Position numbers and translations under genes: made by a program | Origin: Dolomitihabitans soli | GTDB lineage: Bacteria > Actinomycetota > Actinomycetes > Streptosporangiales > Streptosporangiaceae | Length of the DNA: 64,000 nucleotides | Direction of reading: 5' to 3' | NCBI RefSeq assembly: GCF_022213955.1 | Contig: NZ_JAKNTW010000015.1 | Coordinates: 95,997 to 159,996 of the forward strand | In this document: one piece after another, positions 43,100-51,747 of the stretch | How positions within the stretch are numbered: the first letter of the stretch is position 1 | How the letters are laid out: each line of letters begins with the position of its first letter | The notes under the pieces: generated by a model | What the model was told of the DNA's origin: nothing | The model's input: the letters and a program-made list of their open reading frames with translations, nothing else | Databases searched by the model: none

Positions 43100-43243
43100 C
43101 GCCGTCCCTGTGCCAGCGCTCTGCGTCGGTCAGCACTCTGTGCCGTCGCTGTGCCAGAACCCTGTGCCGGTCAGCACTCTGTGCCGTCGCTGTGCCAGCG
43201 CTCTGCGTCGATCAGCACCCTGTGCCGACCCCGTGTAGGTCAG
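43100..43243. repeat. 41-bp tandem repeat, 3.5 copies
   Basis: Units start at 43100, 43141 and 43182, with a partial fourth at 43223. Each is close to TGCCGTCGCTGTGCCAGCGC followed by TCTGCGTCGGTCAGCACTCT and G. Units 1 and 3 differ at a few positions; unit 2 differs in its middle (AGAACCCTGTGCCGG). No coding frame with real character runs through it. It lies between the thiolase terminator and a small basic ORF. Nothing else is seen in the rest of the 42916-43271 gap. Confidence 0.85.
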
Positions 43244-43271
43244 AACGCAGGCCACGGCCGGAGCGGATGAC

Positions 43272-43415
43272 CTACTTGGGCCGGGGAAGCCGGCGCGGCT
43301 GCTGGATCGGCCGCTGCGGCATCTTCGGCATCGGCATGTGCCTGGGCAGATCCCGTCGTGGGTCCTGACCGGGGATGACGTTGCCACGCTTCTTGTTACC
43401 GGAACGGATTCGCAT
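43272..43415 (-). CDS. Small basic proline-rich ORF (47 aa), hypothetical
   Basis: The ATG (43413-43415) is preceded by AGAGGAG with 7-bp spacing. The peptide has 47 residues, about a third Arg or Lys, with many Pro and Met in its second half (MPMPKMPQRPIQQPRR), and no hydrophobic segment. It could be a nucleic-acid-binding small protein or a spurious ORF. The longer frame that starts at 43568 has no site or recognisable features. Confidence 0.45.
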   Translation of the reverse strand: MRIRSGNKKRGNVIPGQDPRRDLPRHMPMPKMPQRPIQQPRRLPRPK

Positions 43416-43653
43416 AAGGGACTCCTCTACGTGTACGGCGACGCGGCGACATGAAGTCGAGCCGGGCCGAGTTCTCAGCTGCCGCGTCGGATCTACGGGC
43501 CTGATAGCTGAGGCGAAGCGGATCGATCCCTGAGACCGATCAACGCTCACGCTTAGGAGAAAATCCACATACTTCGACCTTAAGAGCGCTCCACCCGGAA
43601 GGCAACCGATTAAATCCGGGGCGGTACGGCAGGCCGTACCGCCCCGGGGTGGG

Positions 43654-44502
43654 CTACTTGATCGAGCCGGCCGTCAGGCCGCTGACGACCTTCCGTTCGA
43701 TGAGTGCGAACAGGATGATGACCGGGATGGTGGCGATCACCGAGCCGGCGAACAGGTTCTGCCAGTCGACCTGGTACTGCCCGATGAACGAGTTGAGCGC
43801 CACGGTCAGCGGCTGGTTCTCGGGGGAGGTGGTGAGGGTCAGGGCCACCACGAACTCGTTCCAGGCGGCGATGAAGGTGAAGATCAACGCCGTGATCACG
43901 CCGGGCATGGCCAGCGGCAGGGTGACGCGGAACAGCGCGCCGAGGCGGCCGGTGCCGTCCATGAACGCCGCCTCCTCCAGTTCGCGCGGGATGGAGGAGA
44001 AGTAGGCGTTCAGGATCCAGACGGCGAAGGCCAGGTTGAATCCGCCGTTGACCAGGATCAGCGACCAGATCGTGTCGACGAGGCCGAGCTGGTAGAACTC
44101 GCGGTAGATGCCGACGATCATGGCGGTCGGCTGGAACATCTGGGTGATCAGCACCAGGATCAGGAACGCGGTCCTGAACCTGAAGTTGTGCCGGGCGGTG
44201 TAGTAGGCGGCGGGGAGCGCGACCAGCAGCACCAGGATCGTGGAGCCGCCCGCGACCTTGAGCGTGACCAGCAGGTTGTCGGCCAGGCCGCTGGTCCAGA
44301 AGCCGGTGAGGTTCGACCACTCGAAGGTCTCGGGGAGGTAGGTGGCGTTGCGCAGCGACTCCTGGGGGCGGAGCGCGGTGAGCACCATGACCAGGTAGGG
44401 GAAGAGGAAGACGAACGCGATCACGTAGGCGGCGGCCGCGATGATCACAGTTTTGATCTTCGGGAGCGACCGGGAGCCGACCTGCTTCACGTGCTGGGCC
44501 AT
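43654..44502 (-). CDS. Sugar ABC transporter permease (MalG type)
   Basis: The 282-residue membrane protein has six hydrophobic helices and the EAA loop ELEEAAFMDGTGRLGALFRVTLPLAMPG (residues about 177-204) that contacts the ATPase. It is the second permease of a CUT1 carbohydrate importer. ATG 44502 overlaps the stop of the upstream permease by one base and has GGAGG 7 bp before it; the open frame extends to 44523 but without support. No ATPase is present in the operon, as usual in actinomycetes, where a shared MsiK-type ATPase serves many such importers. Confidence 0.92.
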   Translation of the reverse strand: MAQHVKQVGSRSLPKIKTVIIAAAAYVIAFVFLFPYLVMVLTALRPQESLRNATYLPETFEWSNLTGFWTSGLADNLLVTLKVAGGSTILVLLVALPAAYYTARHNFRFRTAFLILVLITQMFQPTAMIVGIYREFYQLGLVDTIWSLILVNGGFNLAFAVWILNAYFSSIPRELEEAAFMDGTGRLGALFRVTLPLAMPGVITALIFTFIAAWNEFVVALTLTTSPENQPLTVALNSFIGQYQVDWQNLFAGSVIATIPVIILFALIERKVVSGLTAGSIK

Positions 44503-45398
44503 CACGCGACCTCCGTCTTCCACCGGGAGACCTTGAGGAAGATCGCGGTAAGGATGATCACCATGCCGAAGTTGACAACGGACATGGCGGCGGACTCACC
44601 GATGTTGGCGTTCTTCAGGATGTACATGAAGATGGTCGAGGTCGCCGTGGAGTAGCCCGGCTGGCCGTGGGTCATCGCCCAGATGATCGGGAAGCTGTTG
44701 AAGACGTTCATGATGTTGATCAGCGCGGCCACGGTCAGCGCCGGGCGCAGCAGCGGCAACGTGATCGACCAGTACGTCCGCCACTTGGCCGCGCCGTCCA
44801 TCCGGGCCGCCTCGTAGACGTCGCCGGGGATCGTCGCCAGCCCGGCCATCAACGCGTACGTGGTGAAGGGCACCGAGACGAACACCGCGACGAAGATCAG
44901 CCACGGCATCGCGGTCGAGGCGTCGCCCAGCGGGTCGGCGGACGCGCCGCCGAGGGCGTCGATCAGGCCCAGATCGCGCAGGACCATGTTGATCATGCCG
45001 ACCTCGGGGTCGAGCATCCACTTGAAGACGATCGCCGTCATCAGCACCGACGCCGCCCAGGGGGCGATCAGCGCCCAGCGCGCGATCTTGCGGCCGGGGA
45101 AGCGCTGGTTGAACAGCTGCGCGAGGCCGAGCGAGATCAGCACGGTCAGCCCGACGACGGCCACCACCCAGATGAGGCTGCGCCACATCACGCTGCCGAA
45201 GTCGGGTTCGGCGAACAGCTTCTCGTAGTTCGCGGTGCCGTTCGATCCCTGCACGACGCCGAACCGGCTGATCTTCAGGAACGACGATCTGATCATCTCG
45301 ACGACCGGCCAGATCACGACCAGTGCGATCAGCACGACGGCCGGCCCGACCCAGACCAGTGGTTCGAGGGCGCGCAAGCCCCTCGACTTTCGCTGCAT
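44502..45398 (-). CDS. Sugar ABC transporter permease (MalF type)
   Basis: The 298-residue membrane protein has six helices. The EAA loop reads DVYEAARMDGAAKWRTYW, typical of MalF/LacF/DasB-like permeases of CUT1 importers. It begins 69 bp after the binding-protein gene, across a perfect 14-bp hairpin; AGGAGAG precedes ATG 45398. It is cotranscribed with the second permease. Confidence 0.92.
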   Translation of the reverse strand: MQRKSRGLRALEPLVWVGPAVVLIALVVIWPVVEMIRSSFLKISRFGVVQGSNGTANYEKLFAEPDFGSVMWRSLIWVVAVVGLTVLISLGLAQLFNQRFPGRKIARWALIAPWAASVLMTAIVFKWMLDPEVGMINMVLRDLGLIDALGGASADPLGDASTAMPWLIFVAVFVSVPFTTYALMAGLATIPGDVYEAARMDGAAKWRTYWSITLPLLRPALTVAALINIMNVFNSFPIIWAMTHGQPGYSTATSTIFMYILKNANIGESAAMSVVNFGMVIILTAIFLKVSRWKTEVA

Positions 45399-45422
45399 CT
45401 CTCCTGCTTCCTGTCAGCGGAG

Positions 45423-45452
45423 GTACGGCCGGCGCCGAGGCGCCGGCCGTAC
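45423..45452 (-). terminator. Intercistronic hairpin between binding protein and permeases
   Basis: The arms GTACGGCCGGCGCC and GGCGCCGGCCGTAC are perfect and separated by two bases. In this position it would attenuate read-through or stabilise the upstream mRNA, giving more binding protein than permease. Confidence 0.75.
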
Positions 45453-45467
45453 GGGCCACCGGGTGGA

Positions 45468-46730
45468 TCAGCCGGTCTCGGCGACCTTCTGGAGGTCACC
45501 GAGCACCTTGGCCGGGTCCTTCGCCGCACCGCCGATGGTCTGCTTGACGGCGGTGCTCACCTCCGACCACTTGGGGTCGGTGAAGGGGTAGAAGCTGGCG
45601 TTGGGCAGCGCGTCCAGGAACGGCTTGAGCTTCTCGTCGCCGGAGAGCTTCTCGATGCCGCCGTTCGTCACGGGCAGCAGTTTGTAGGTGTCCACGATCT
45701 TCTGGACGGCGTCGCCGGTGTAGAAGAAGTCGAAGAACTTCTTGATCTCGGCGGGGTGGCCGTTCTTGTTGAACGCCATGATCCAGTCCATCACGCCGAG
45801 CGTGGTGTCGAGCGCGCCCGTCTTGCCGGCGACCGGCACGACGCCGTACTTGTCCTTCACCGAGCCCGCGTCGAAGATCGGGATGGACATCGGGCCGCCG
45901 TTGACCATGCCGACCTTGCCGGCGGCGAAGTCCTCCCAGACCTTCTTGCGATCCTTGGTGCCGGGGTTCGGCGTGGTCAGGCCCGCGTCGACCATGCCCT
46001 TGAGATAGGTGAACGCCTCGACGTTCTGCGGGGAGTTGATCGCCCACTTGCCCGCGGCGTCCTTGTAGCCGCCGCCCGCGCCGAGGAACCAGAGGTACGA
46101 CTCGCCCTGGGCCTCCTCCTGTCCGAGGGGCAGGCCGAACGGCTGGCTCACGCCCGCCTTCTTCAGCTTCTCGGCGGCGGCCTTCAGCTCGTCCCACGTC
46201 TTGGGCGGCTCGGCGATGCCGGCCTTCTCGAACAGGTCCTTGTTGTAGAACAGGCCACGGGCCGAGGAGACGAACGGCAGGCCGTACGCGGCGCCGTCGA
46301 CCTTGCCGTACTCGGCGAACTTGGTCAGCAGGTCCTGCTGAACGTTGGGGGAGACGATCTCGTCGACCTTGTGCAGCAGGCCGTCCTTGACGAAGCCGGA
46401 GTAGTCGCCGGTCTGCAGGATGTCGGGCACCTGCCCGTTCTGCACCATGGTGGCGACCTGCTTGTCGATGTCGTTCCAGTTGATGACCTGGACCTCGACC
46501 TTGATGTTCGGGTTGGCCGCCTGGAACTCGTCCACGATGGCCTTCCAGAACGTCTCTCCGGAGTTGGGCTTGCCGGGCCCGTCGCCGTAGTCGGCCGCGA
46601 CCATCTTGAGCGTGACCGGGCCGCCCTCGGCCTTGTCGTCCGCGGGGGCGCCGCCGGCGTCCGCTCCGCAGCTGGTCAGGACCAGCGCGGCGGCCAGGCC
46701 GAGCGCAGCGCCCGTGAGCCTCTTGTTCAA
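45468..46730 (-). CDS. Sugar-binding lipoprotein of ABC transporter (family 1 extracellular solute-binding)
   Basis: The 420-residue lipoprotein has a signal peptide with the lipobox LTSC. The mature protein has the maltose-binding-fold patterns VDEFQAANPNIKVEVQVINW, YSGFVKDGLL, YGLPFVSSARGLFYNKDLFEKAG, and W-rich C-terminal hinge segments. The start is probably TTG 46730 (MNKRLTG, giving a classic short n-region) because AAGGTGG sits 8 bp upstream; GTG 46742 has no site. It binds an oligosaccharide of unknown type outside the cell and delivers it to the two permeases. Repeated CTATACCGG operators lie upstream. Confidence 0.92.
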   Translation of the reverse strand: MNKRLTGAALGLAAALVLTSCGADAGGAPADDKAEGGPVTLKMVAADYGDGPGKPNSGETFWKAIVDEFQAANPNIKVEVQVINWNDIDKQVATMVQNGQVPDILQTGDYSGFVKDGLLHKVDEIVSPNVQQDLLTKFAEYGKVDGAAYGLPFVSSARGLFYNKDLFEKAGIAEPPKTWDELKAAAEKLKKAGVSQPFGLPLGQEEAQGESYLWFLGAGGGYKDAAGKWAINSPQNVEAFTYLKGMVDAGLTTPNPGTKDRKKVWEDFAAGKVGMVNGGPMSIPIFDAGSVKDKYGVVPVAGKTGALDTTLGVMDWIMAFNKNGHPAEIKKFFDFFYTGDAVQKIVDTYKLLPVTNGGIEKLSGDEKLKPFLDALPNASFYPFTDPKWSEVSTAVKQTIGGAAKDPAKVLGDLQKVAETG

Positions 46731-46842
46731 CGTAACTACCACCTTGATCGTCGGACTGGTCCGTACCGGCCGCGACCCGGAGTCCGGCTGGAGCCCCGCC
46801 GTTCTCCTCGCGGTGGGCTCACCCTAAGTCTGCGGAAATCAG

Positions 46843-46967
46843 CCGGTCTATACCGGTTGGTATCGGTTCCACAACGACAAGGCCGCGCGCACGGGCATGG
46901 TCTATACCGGTGACCGCTCAAACCGTGCGCGGGAGTGTTCGTTCTTGCACCCTCCAAACCGGTATAG
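46843..46967 (-). promoter_or_regulatory. Repeated CTATACCGG operator-like sites upstream of the sugar importer
   Basis: CTATACCGG occurs at 46848-46856 and 46902-46910, and inverted (CCGGTATAG) at 46959-46967. Site 1 is extended to the near-palindrome CCGGTCTATACCGG and overlaps a -10-like TATAGA on the minus strand with TTGTGG 16 bp upstream. The core resembles the GGTCTAGACC element of GntR-family DasR. Site 2 lies in a loop flanked by CGCGCACGG and CCGTGCGCG. Confidence 0.6.
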
Positions 46968-46992
46968 CGCAGGACCCATCCCCTGTCACTAG

Positions 46993-48867
46993 TCAGCGGA
47001 TGGGTCGATGAACGTTCTCCGCCGCCGCGTTCCCGACCTCCGTCGAGGCGATCCAGGGCCCGTCGAGCGAGGGATCGAGGATGCCCTCCTCCAGGAACGG
47101 GTACCGCCCGTCCATGACGTACCGCGCCAGCCGTACGTCACGGGTGTCGGAGTTGTCCCACAGGCGCGCGAAGAGCGCGTCGATCCGCAGCCGCGCCTGG
47201 TGACAGAACGCGTCAGCCAGCTCGTACGGCTTGCGCCCCAGGTCGGACGCGTCCTCGGCGGCGCGGACGCAGGCCGCGGTCATCGCGAACAGTTCCGCCC
47301 CGATGTCGACGATCCGCCCGAGGAAGCCCTGTTTGTGCTCCAGCCGTCCCTGCCAGCGGGACATGCCGTAGAAGGTGGCGCGGGCCAGTTTGCGGCTGGT
47401 GCGCTCGATGTACCGCAGATGGGGAGCGAGCGGGCCGAAGGCGGCGTACGAGCCGGGACGCTGACTCGGGCCGACCAGCAGAGTGGGCAGCCAGCGGGCA
47501 TAGAAGCCGCCCGCCCGGGCCGCCGCGCGCGCCCGGTCGCCCGCGGACGCCTTCGGATCGACGAGCTGCCCGGCCGCCGACAGATGGGCGTCCACGGCCT
47601 CGCGCGCGATGAACAGCCGCATGATCTCGGAGCTGCCCTCGAAGATCCGATTTATCCGGACGTCGCGGAGGATCTGCTCGGCGGGAATCCCGCGCTCGCC
47701 GCGCGCGGCCAGCGACTCGGCGGTCTCGTAGCCGCGCCCGCCCCTGATCTGGACCAGTTCGTCGATCGCCTGCCAGGCCAGCTCCGAGGCGTACAGCTTG
47801 GCGAGCGCCGCCTCGATCCTGATGTCGCATCCCTCGTCGTCGGCCAGGCGGCTGGACAGGTCGACCACCGCCTCCAGGGCGTAGGCCGTGGCGGCGATGA
47901 AGGCGATCTTGCCTGCCACCGCCTCGTGCTCGCCGACCCGGCGGCCCCACTGCACCCGGGCGCCGCTCCACTCCCTGGCGATCTTCACGGCCCACTTGAC
48001 GCCGCCCGCGCACATCGCGGGAATGGAGAGGCGGCCGGTGTTCAGCGTGGTGAGCGCGATCTTCAGGCCCTGGCCCTCGCGGCCGATCAGGTTGGCGGCC
48101 GGGACGCGCACGCCGGTGAAGCGGGTGACGCCGTTCTCGATGCCGCGCAGGCCCATGAACGCGTTGCGGCGCTCGACCGTGATGCCGGGGGCGTCGGCCT
48201 CGACCACGAAGGCGGAGATGCCGCGCCCGGTCCTGGCCATCACGACCAGCAGGCCGGCGACGACGCCGTTGGTGGTCCACAGTTTGACGCCGTCGAGCAC
48301 GTAGTCGTCGCCGTCGCGGGTGGCGGTGGTGGCCAGCCGGGCGGGGTCGGATCCGACGTCAGGCTCTGTCAGCAGAAAGGCGGATATCTCGCCTGATGCA
48401 CATCTGGGGAGGAACGCCTGCTTCTGCTCCTCGGTTCCGAACAGCTTCAACGGCTGCGGCACGCCGATCGACTGGTGCGCCGACAGCAGCGCCGACAACG
48501 CGGGGGAGTAGGAGCCCACGAGCATCAGGGCCCGGCCGTAGTGCAGATGGCTCAGGCCGAGCCCGCCGTACCGCTGGTCGATCGTCATGCCGAAGGCGCC
48601 GAGCCGGCCCAGCCCCTTGACCACCTCGTCGGGCACGCACGCCGTACGCTCGATCTCGGCCGGATCCACCTCGGCGACCAGGAAGCGCCGCAGGGCGCGC
48701 AGGAACTCCTCGCCCTGCTTGGCCGCGGACGACGGCAGGGCGGGCGCCGGGTGGACGAGATCGAGCCTGAAGTCGCCGAGGAAGAGTTGCCGCCCGAAAC
48801 TGGGCCGCGCCCACTCGGTCTCCCTGGCCTGCTCCGCGACCTCGCGTGCCTTCGCGTAATCCGTCAT
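46993..48867 (-). CDS. Long acyl-CoA dehydrogenase (VLCAD/FadE-like)
   Basis: The 624-residue flavoenzyme has the usual dehydrogenase core in residues about 60-440 (FLLTEPDVGSDPARL, KLWTTNGVV, GGRGYETAES, and the active-site Glu in NRIFEGSSEIMRLFIA) plus a C-terminal helical domain of about 170 residues, typical of very-long-chain and related actinobacterial FadE proteins. It acts on acyl-CoA in the cytoplasm or at the membrane. It reads in the same direction as the sugar importer but is separated from it by a promoter region and is likely independent. Confidence 0.9.
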   Translation of the reverse strand: MTDYAKAREVAEQARETEWARPSFGRQLFLGDFRLDLVHPAPALPSSAAKQGEEFLRALRRFLVAEVDPAEIERTACVPDEVVKGLGRLGAFGMTIDQRYGGLGLSHLHYGRALMLVGSYSPALSALLSAHQSIGVPQPLKLFGTEEQKQAFLPRCASGEISAFLLTEPDVGSDPARLATTATRDGDDYVLDGVKLWTTNGVVAGLLVVMARTGRGISAFVVEADAPGITVERRNAFMGLRGIENGVTRFTGVRVPAANLIGREGQGLKIALTTLNTGRLSIPAMCAGGVKWAVKIAREWSGARVQWGRRVGEHEAVAGKIAFIAATAYALEAVVDLSSRLADDEGCDIRIEAALAKLYASELAWQAIDELVQIRGGRGYETAESLAARGERGIPAEQILRDVRINRIFEGSSEIMRLFIAREAVDAHLSAAGQLVDPKASAGDRARAAARAGGFYARWLPTLLVGPSQRPGSYAAFGPLAPHLRYIERTSRKLARATFYGMSRWQGRLEHKQGFLGRIVDIGAELFAMTAACVRAAEDASDLGRKPYELADAFCHQARLRIDALFARLWDNSDTRDVRLARYVMDGRYPFLEEGILDPSLDGPWIASTEVGNAAAENVHRPIR

Positions 48868-48930
48868 GCCGGCCTCCCGCCACGGGCTGCTCCCGACGCT
48901 ACGCCGAAGAGCTACCCGTGGACCGGCGAG

Positions 48931-49656
48931 TCAGACCCTGGCCACGCAGAAGACCGTCTGGCCGAACGGCGGCCGGATGAAACGCTCGATGAAACGCGTG
49001 GTGGGGACGACCGTGCGGTCGTAGATCTTGACCAGGCGGGGGTCGGGATAACCGACGCCGCCCCGGCGGACGGCGGCCCACCAGGCGATGCCGCCCAGGA
49101 AGTTGATCGGCTTGAGGGTCTCGATCCGCAGGCCCGCCTCGGTGACCGTCTTGCGGAGCGTGGCGGGGGTGTAGCGGGTGACGTGGCCCACCTTGCGGTC
49201 GAAGTCGCCATAAAGCTGCATGTAGCCGGGCACCCAGATGATGATCCGCCCATCGGGCAGCGTGACCCTGGCGAGCGAGCGCAGCGCCTCGACGTCGTCC
49301 TCGATGTGCTCCAGGACGTTCATCAACACGACGGTGTCGACCTTGTCCTTCAGCGGGATGTCGGTCGGCAGCCCGAACTGCAGCACGTCGATCTCGTCGC
49401 GGTCCTCGAAGCGCTTCTGCAACTGCTCCACGCAGTAGGGGTCGAAGTCGCTCACCACGAGCCGGTCCAGCCGCGGCAGGAACTGCTCCGCGAAGTGGCC
49501 CAGCCCCGAACCGATCTCCAGCATCGATCGTCCGACGTGCGGGGCGACCATGTCGAACTCGTACTGCCGGTAATTCTTGGCCTCGTCCCCACCGAGGTGG
49601 TTCTCCAGGGCCTCGTCACCGGCCGCCGGTTGCACTACGCGGTCATACCCAGACAT
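48931..49656 (-). CDS. Class I SAM-dependent methyltransferase
   Basis: The 241-residue Rossmann methyltransferase has motif I MLEIGSGLGHFAEQFL at about residue 45, an acidic residue after beta-2 (VVSDFDPYC), VVLMNVLEHIEDDVEALR (motif IV) and a C-terminal part (YMQLYGDFDRKVGHVTRYT) common in lipid- or glycan-associated methyltransferases. The substrate is unknown. It starts 203 bp from the divergent NB-ARC gene and ends 63 bp from the dehydrogenase start, possibly cotranscribed with it. Confidence 0.85.
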   Translation of the reverse strand: MSGYDRVVQPAAGDEALENHLGGDEAKNYRQYEFDMVAPHVGRSMLEIGSGLGHFAEQFLPRLDRLVVSDFDPYCVEQLQKRFEDRDEIDVLQFGLPTDIPLKDKVDTVVLMNVLEHIEDDVEALRSLARVTLPDGRIIIWVPGYMQLYGDFDRKVGHVTRYTPATLRKTVTEAGLRIETLKPINFLGGIAWWAAVRRGGVGYPDPRLVKIYDRTVVPTTRFIERFIRPPFGQTVFCVARV

Positions 49657-49858
49657 GCGTTTCCGTCCAGCTCGCTTACAAAGAACCGCGACCGGCGGTC
49701 ACGGTTACGGACGCGCCGAGTCTAGCCCGGCCGCCGCAAGGAGGGTTCTCTTCCCCGGAGCGAAGTACCGAAACCGATTCACTCTCAGTCGCCGCACCTT
49801 CTCACCGCGTGATGTTGCCGTTAAGATCCGAGAACCAACTCCCCCTATCGAGGCTTAC

Positions 49859-51718
49859 ATGGAGCGAAGCAATCTGCCCGCCGACGTCACGGGATTCGTG
49901 GGCCGGCGGGTCGAGCTCGTCGCGGCCAGGCGTCTCCTCGGCGTGGCCAGGCTGGTCACGCTGACGGGCCTGGGCGGGATCGGCAAGAGCCGGCTCGCGG
50001 TCCAGGCGGCCCGGGAGGCGGCGGCGTCCTTCCCCGACGGGGTGTGGTTCGTCCAGCTCCACGACCTGGACGACCCCGACCTGGTCGCGAACGAGGTCTG
50101 CGGAGCCCTCGGCCTGCCCGGCGAAGACGCCGGCACACCGGCCGACCTGCTCATCGACCACCTGTACGGCCGGCACGCCCTGCTGCTGCTCGACGGCGTC
50201 GACCACGTGGTCCACCCCTGCGCGCTGCTCGTCGACACGCTGCTGCGGGCCTGCCCCCGGCTGACCGTCATGGTCACCAGCCGCCAGGCGCTCGACGTCC
50301 CCGGCGAACATCTGCTGGTCGTCCCCGCGATGCCGGTCCCCGACCCCGGCGAGCCGGCCTCCGCCGCCAGGCACGAGAGCGTCGCCCTGTTCGTCGAGCG
50401 CGCCGCCGCTGTGACCCGCTTCGAGCTCACCGACGACAACCGGGCCACCGTCGCCGACCTGTGCGCCGGGCTCGACGGGATCCCGCTGGCCCTGGAGCTG
50501 GCCGCGGTCCGGCTGCGAGCCATGTCCGTCGAGCAGATCACCGAGCGGCTGCACGACCGGTTCGACCTGCTGACCGGGGGCCGCCGCAGCCTGCCCGCCA
50601 GACACATGACCCTGCGCACCGCGCTGGGCTGGAGCCATGAGCTGTGCGGCACCCACGAACGCCTGCTCTGGGCCCGCCTGTCCGTCTTCGGCGGATCCTT
50701 CGACCTCGACGCCGCCGAGCAGGTCTGCGCCGACGAACGCCTCCCCGAGTGGGTCATCCTGGAGGTGGTCAGCGCCCTGGTCGACAAGTCGATCGTGATG
50801 CGCGACGACGCCGCCGGAGGCGTCCGCTACCGGCTGCTCGAAACCGTCCGCGCGTACGGCGCGGCCTGGCTGGACCGGCTCGACGGCGGGCAGACCGGCG
50901 AGCTGCGGGCCAGACACCTGGCCTACTACGCGCGGGCGGCCCGCGAGTCCGAGGCCGTGTGGTCCAGACACGGGCAGGAGAAGGTCTTCGTCCGCACCTT
51001 CGTGGAGCACGGCAACCTGCGCCGGGCCCTCGCGTTCTGCCTGACCGCGCCCGAACGCGCCGACGAGGGCATGGAGCTCGCGGCGACCCTGTGGTGCTAC
51101 TGGATCGGCTGCGGCTTCCTCGCCGAGGGCCGCCGCTGGCTCGAACACCTCCTCGCCGTTGATCCGACGCCCAGTCCACAGCGCGGGAAGGCGCTGTGGG
51201 CGCTCGCCCAGGTGGCGTTCGCGCAGGGCGACGCGGAGCCGGCCGAGAGCCGCGGCAAACGGCCGCTCCAGTGCGTCGACTCCTACCGCGCCTGGGCGGC
51301 CGGCGAGCCCGCCCGGGCGATCGAGCTGGCCCGCGCCTCCCTGCGGATCCACCACGCGTTCGGCGACCTGGTCGGGGTGGTGCTCGCGGTCGAGATGGTG
51401 GCCGTGCTGCTGACCGAGTGGCCGGGCGAGGAGCCGTGCCTGGAGGCCGCCGTCCTGCAAGGGGCCGCGACCAGCATCTGGGAAACGGCCGGCCTGCCGC
51501 AGTTCGGCTCCCGCCACGCCAACGAGCCCCGCCGCGAGTGCGCCCGCCGGGCCAGAACCGTCCTCGGCGAGCACCGCTACGCGCTGGCGCTCTCCCACGG
51601 CCGCGGCCTGAGCCAGGGGCGGGCCGTGGCGCGGGCGCTCGACGAGGGCCACCCGGCCCGCCCGGCCCTCACCCGGGCGACGCAGCTGACCGAACTCGTC
51701 GCCGAACGTTCCACCTGA
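49859..51718 (+). CDS. NB-ARC ATPase without DNA-binding domain (AfsR/LuxR-regulator-like), first copy
   Basis: The 619-residue STAND-class protein has a P-loop GLGGIGKSRLAVQ (residues about 37-49), Walker B LLLLDGVD (about 113-120), a sensor region MVTSRQ and the GIPLALELAA motif, followed by a winged-helix/arm region (ALGWSHELC, LSVFGGSFDLDAAE) and a short TPR-like tail. In AfsR or LuxR/MalT relatives a SARP or LuxR HTH is attached to one end; here neither terminus has it. The TPR tail is about 60 residues shorter than in the next paralogue, with a join near residue 460 (EPAESRGKRPLQCV). GAGG lies 7 bp before ATG 49859; the frame continues upstream to 49577 without support. Confidence 0.85.
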   Translation: MERSNLPADVTGFVGRRVELVAARRLLGVARLVTLTGLGGIGKSRLAVQAAREAAASFPDGVWFVQLHDLDDPDLVANEVCGALGLPGEDAGTPADLLIDHLYGRHALLLLDGVDHVVHPCALLVDTLLRACPRLTVMVTSRQALDVPGEHLLVVPAMPVPDPGEPASAARHESVALFVERAAAVTRFELTDDNRATVADLCAGLDGIPLALELAAVRLRAMSVEQITERLHDRFDLLTGGRRSLPARHMTLRTALGWSHELCGTHERLLWARLSVFGGSFDLDAAEQVCADERLPEWVILEVVSALVDKSIVMRDDAAGGVRYRLLETVRAYGAAWLDRLDGGQTGELRARHLAYYARAARESEAVWSRHGQEKVFVRTFVEHGNLRRALAFCLTAPERADEGMELAATLWCYWIGCGFLAEGRRWLEHLLAVDPTPSPQRGKALWALAQVAFAQGDAEPAESRGKRPLQCVDSYRAWAAGEPARAIELARASLRIHHAFGDLVGVVLAVEMVAVLLTEWPGEEPCLEAAVLQGAATSIWETAGLPQFGSRHANEPRRECARRARTVLGEHRYALALSHGRGLSQGRAVARALDEGHPARPALTRATQLTELVAERST

Positions 51719-51747
51719 GTGGCGACCCTGATGGAAGGTGACGGAGC

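Noticed and set aside
43100..43243. CRISPR array
   Set aside because: Repeats are directly adjacent with no spacers and no cas genes occur; it is a tandem minisatellite.
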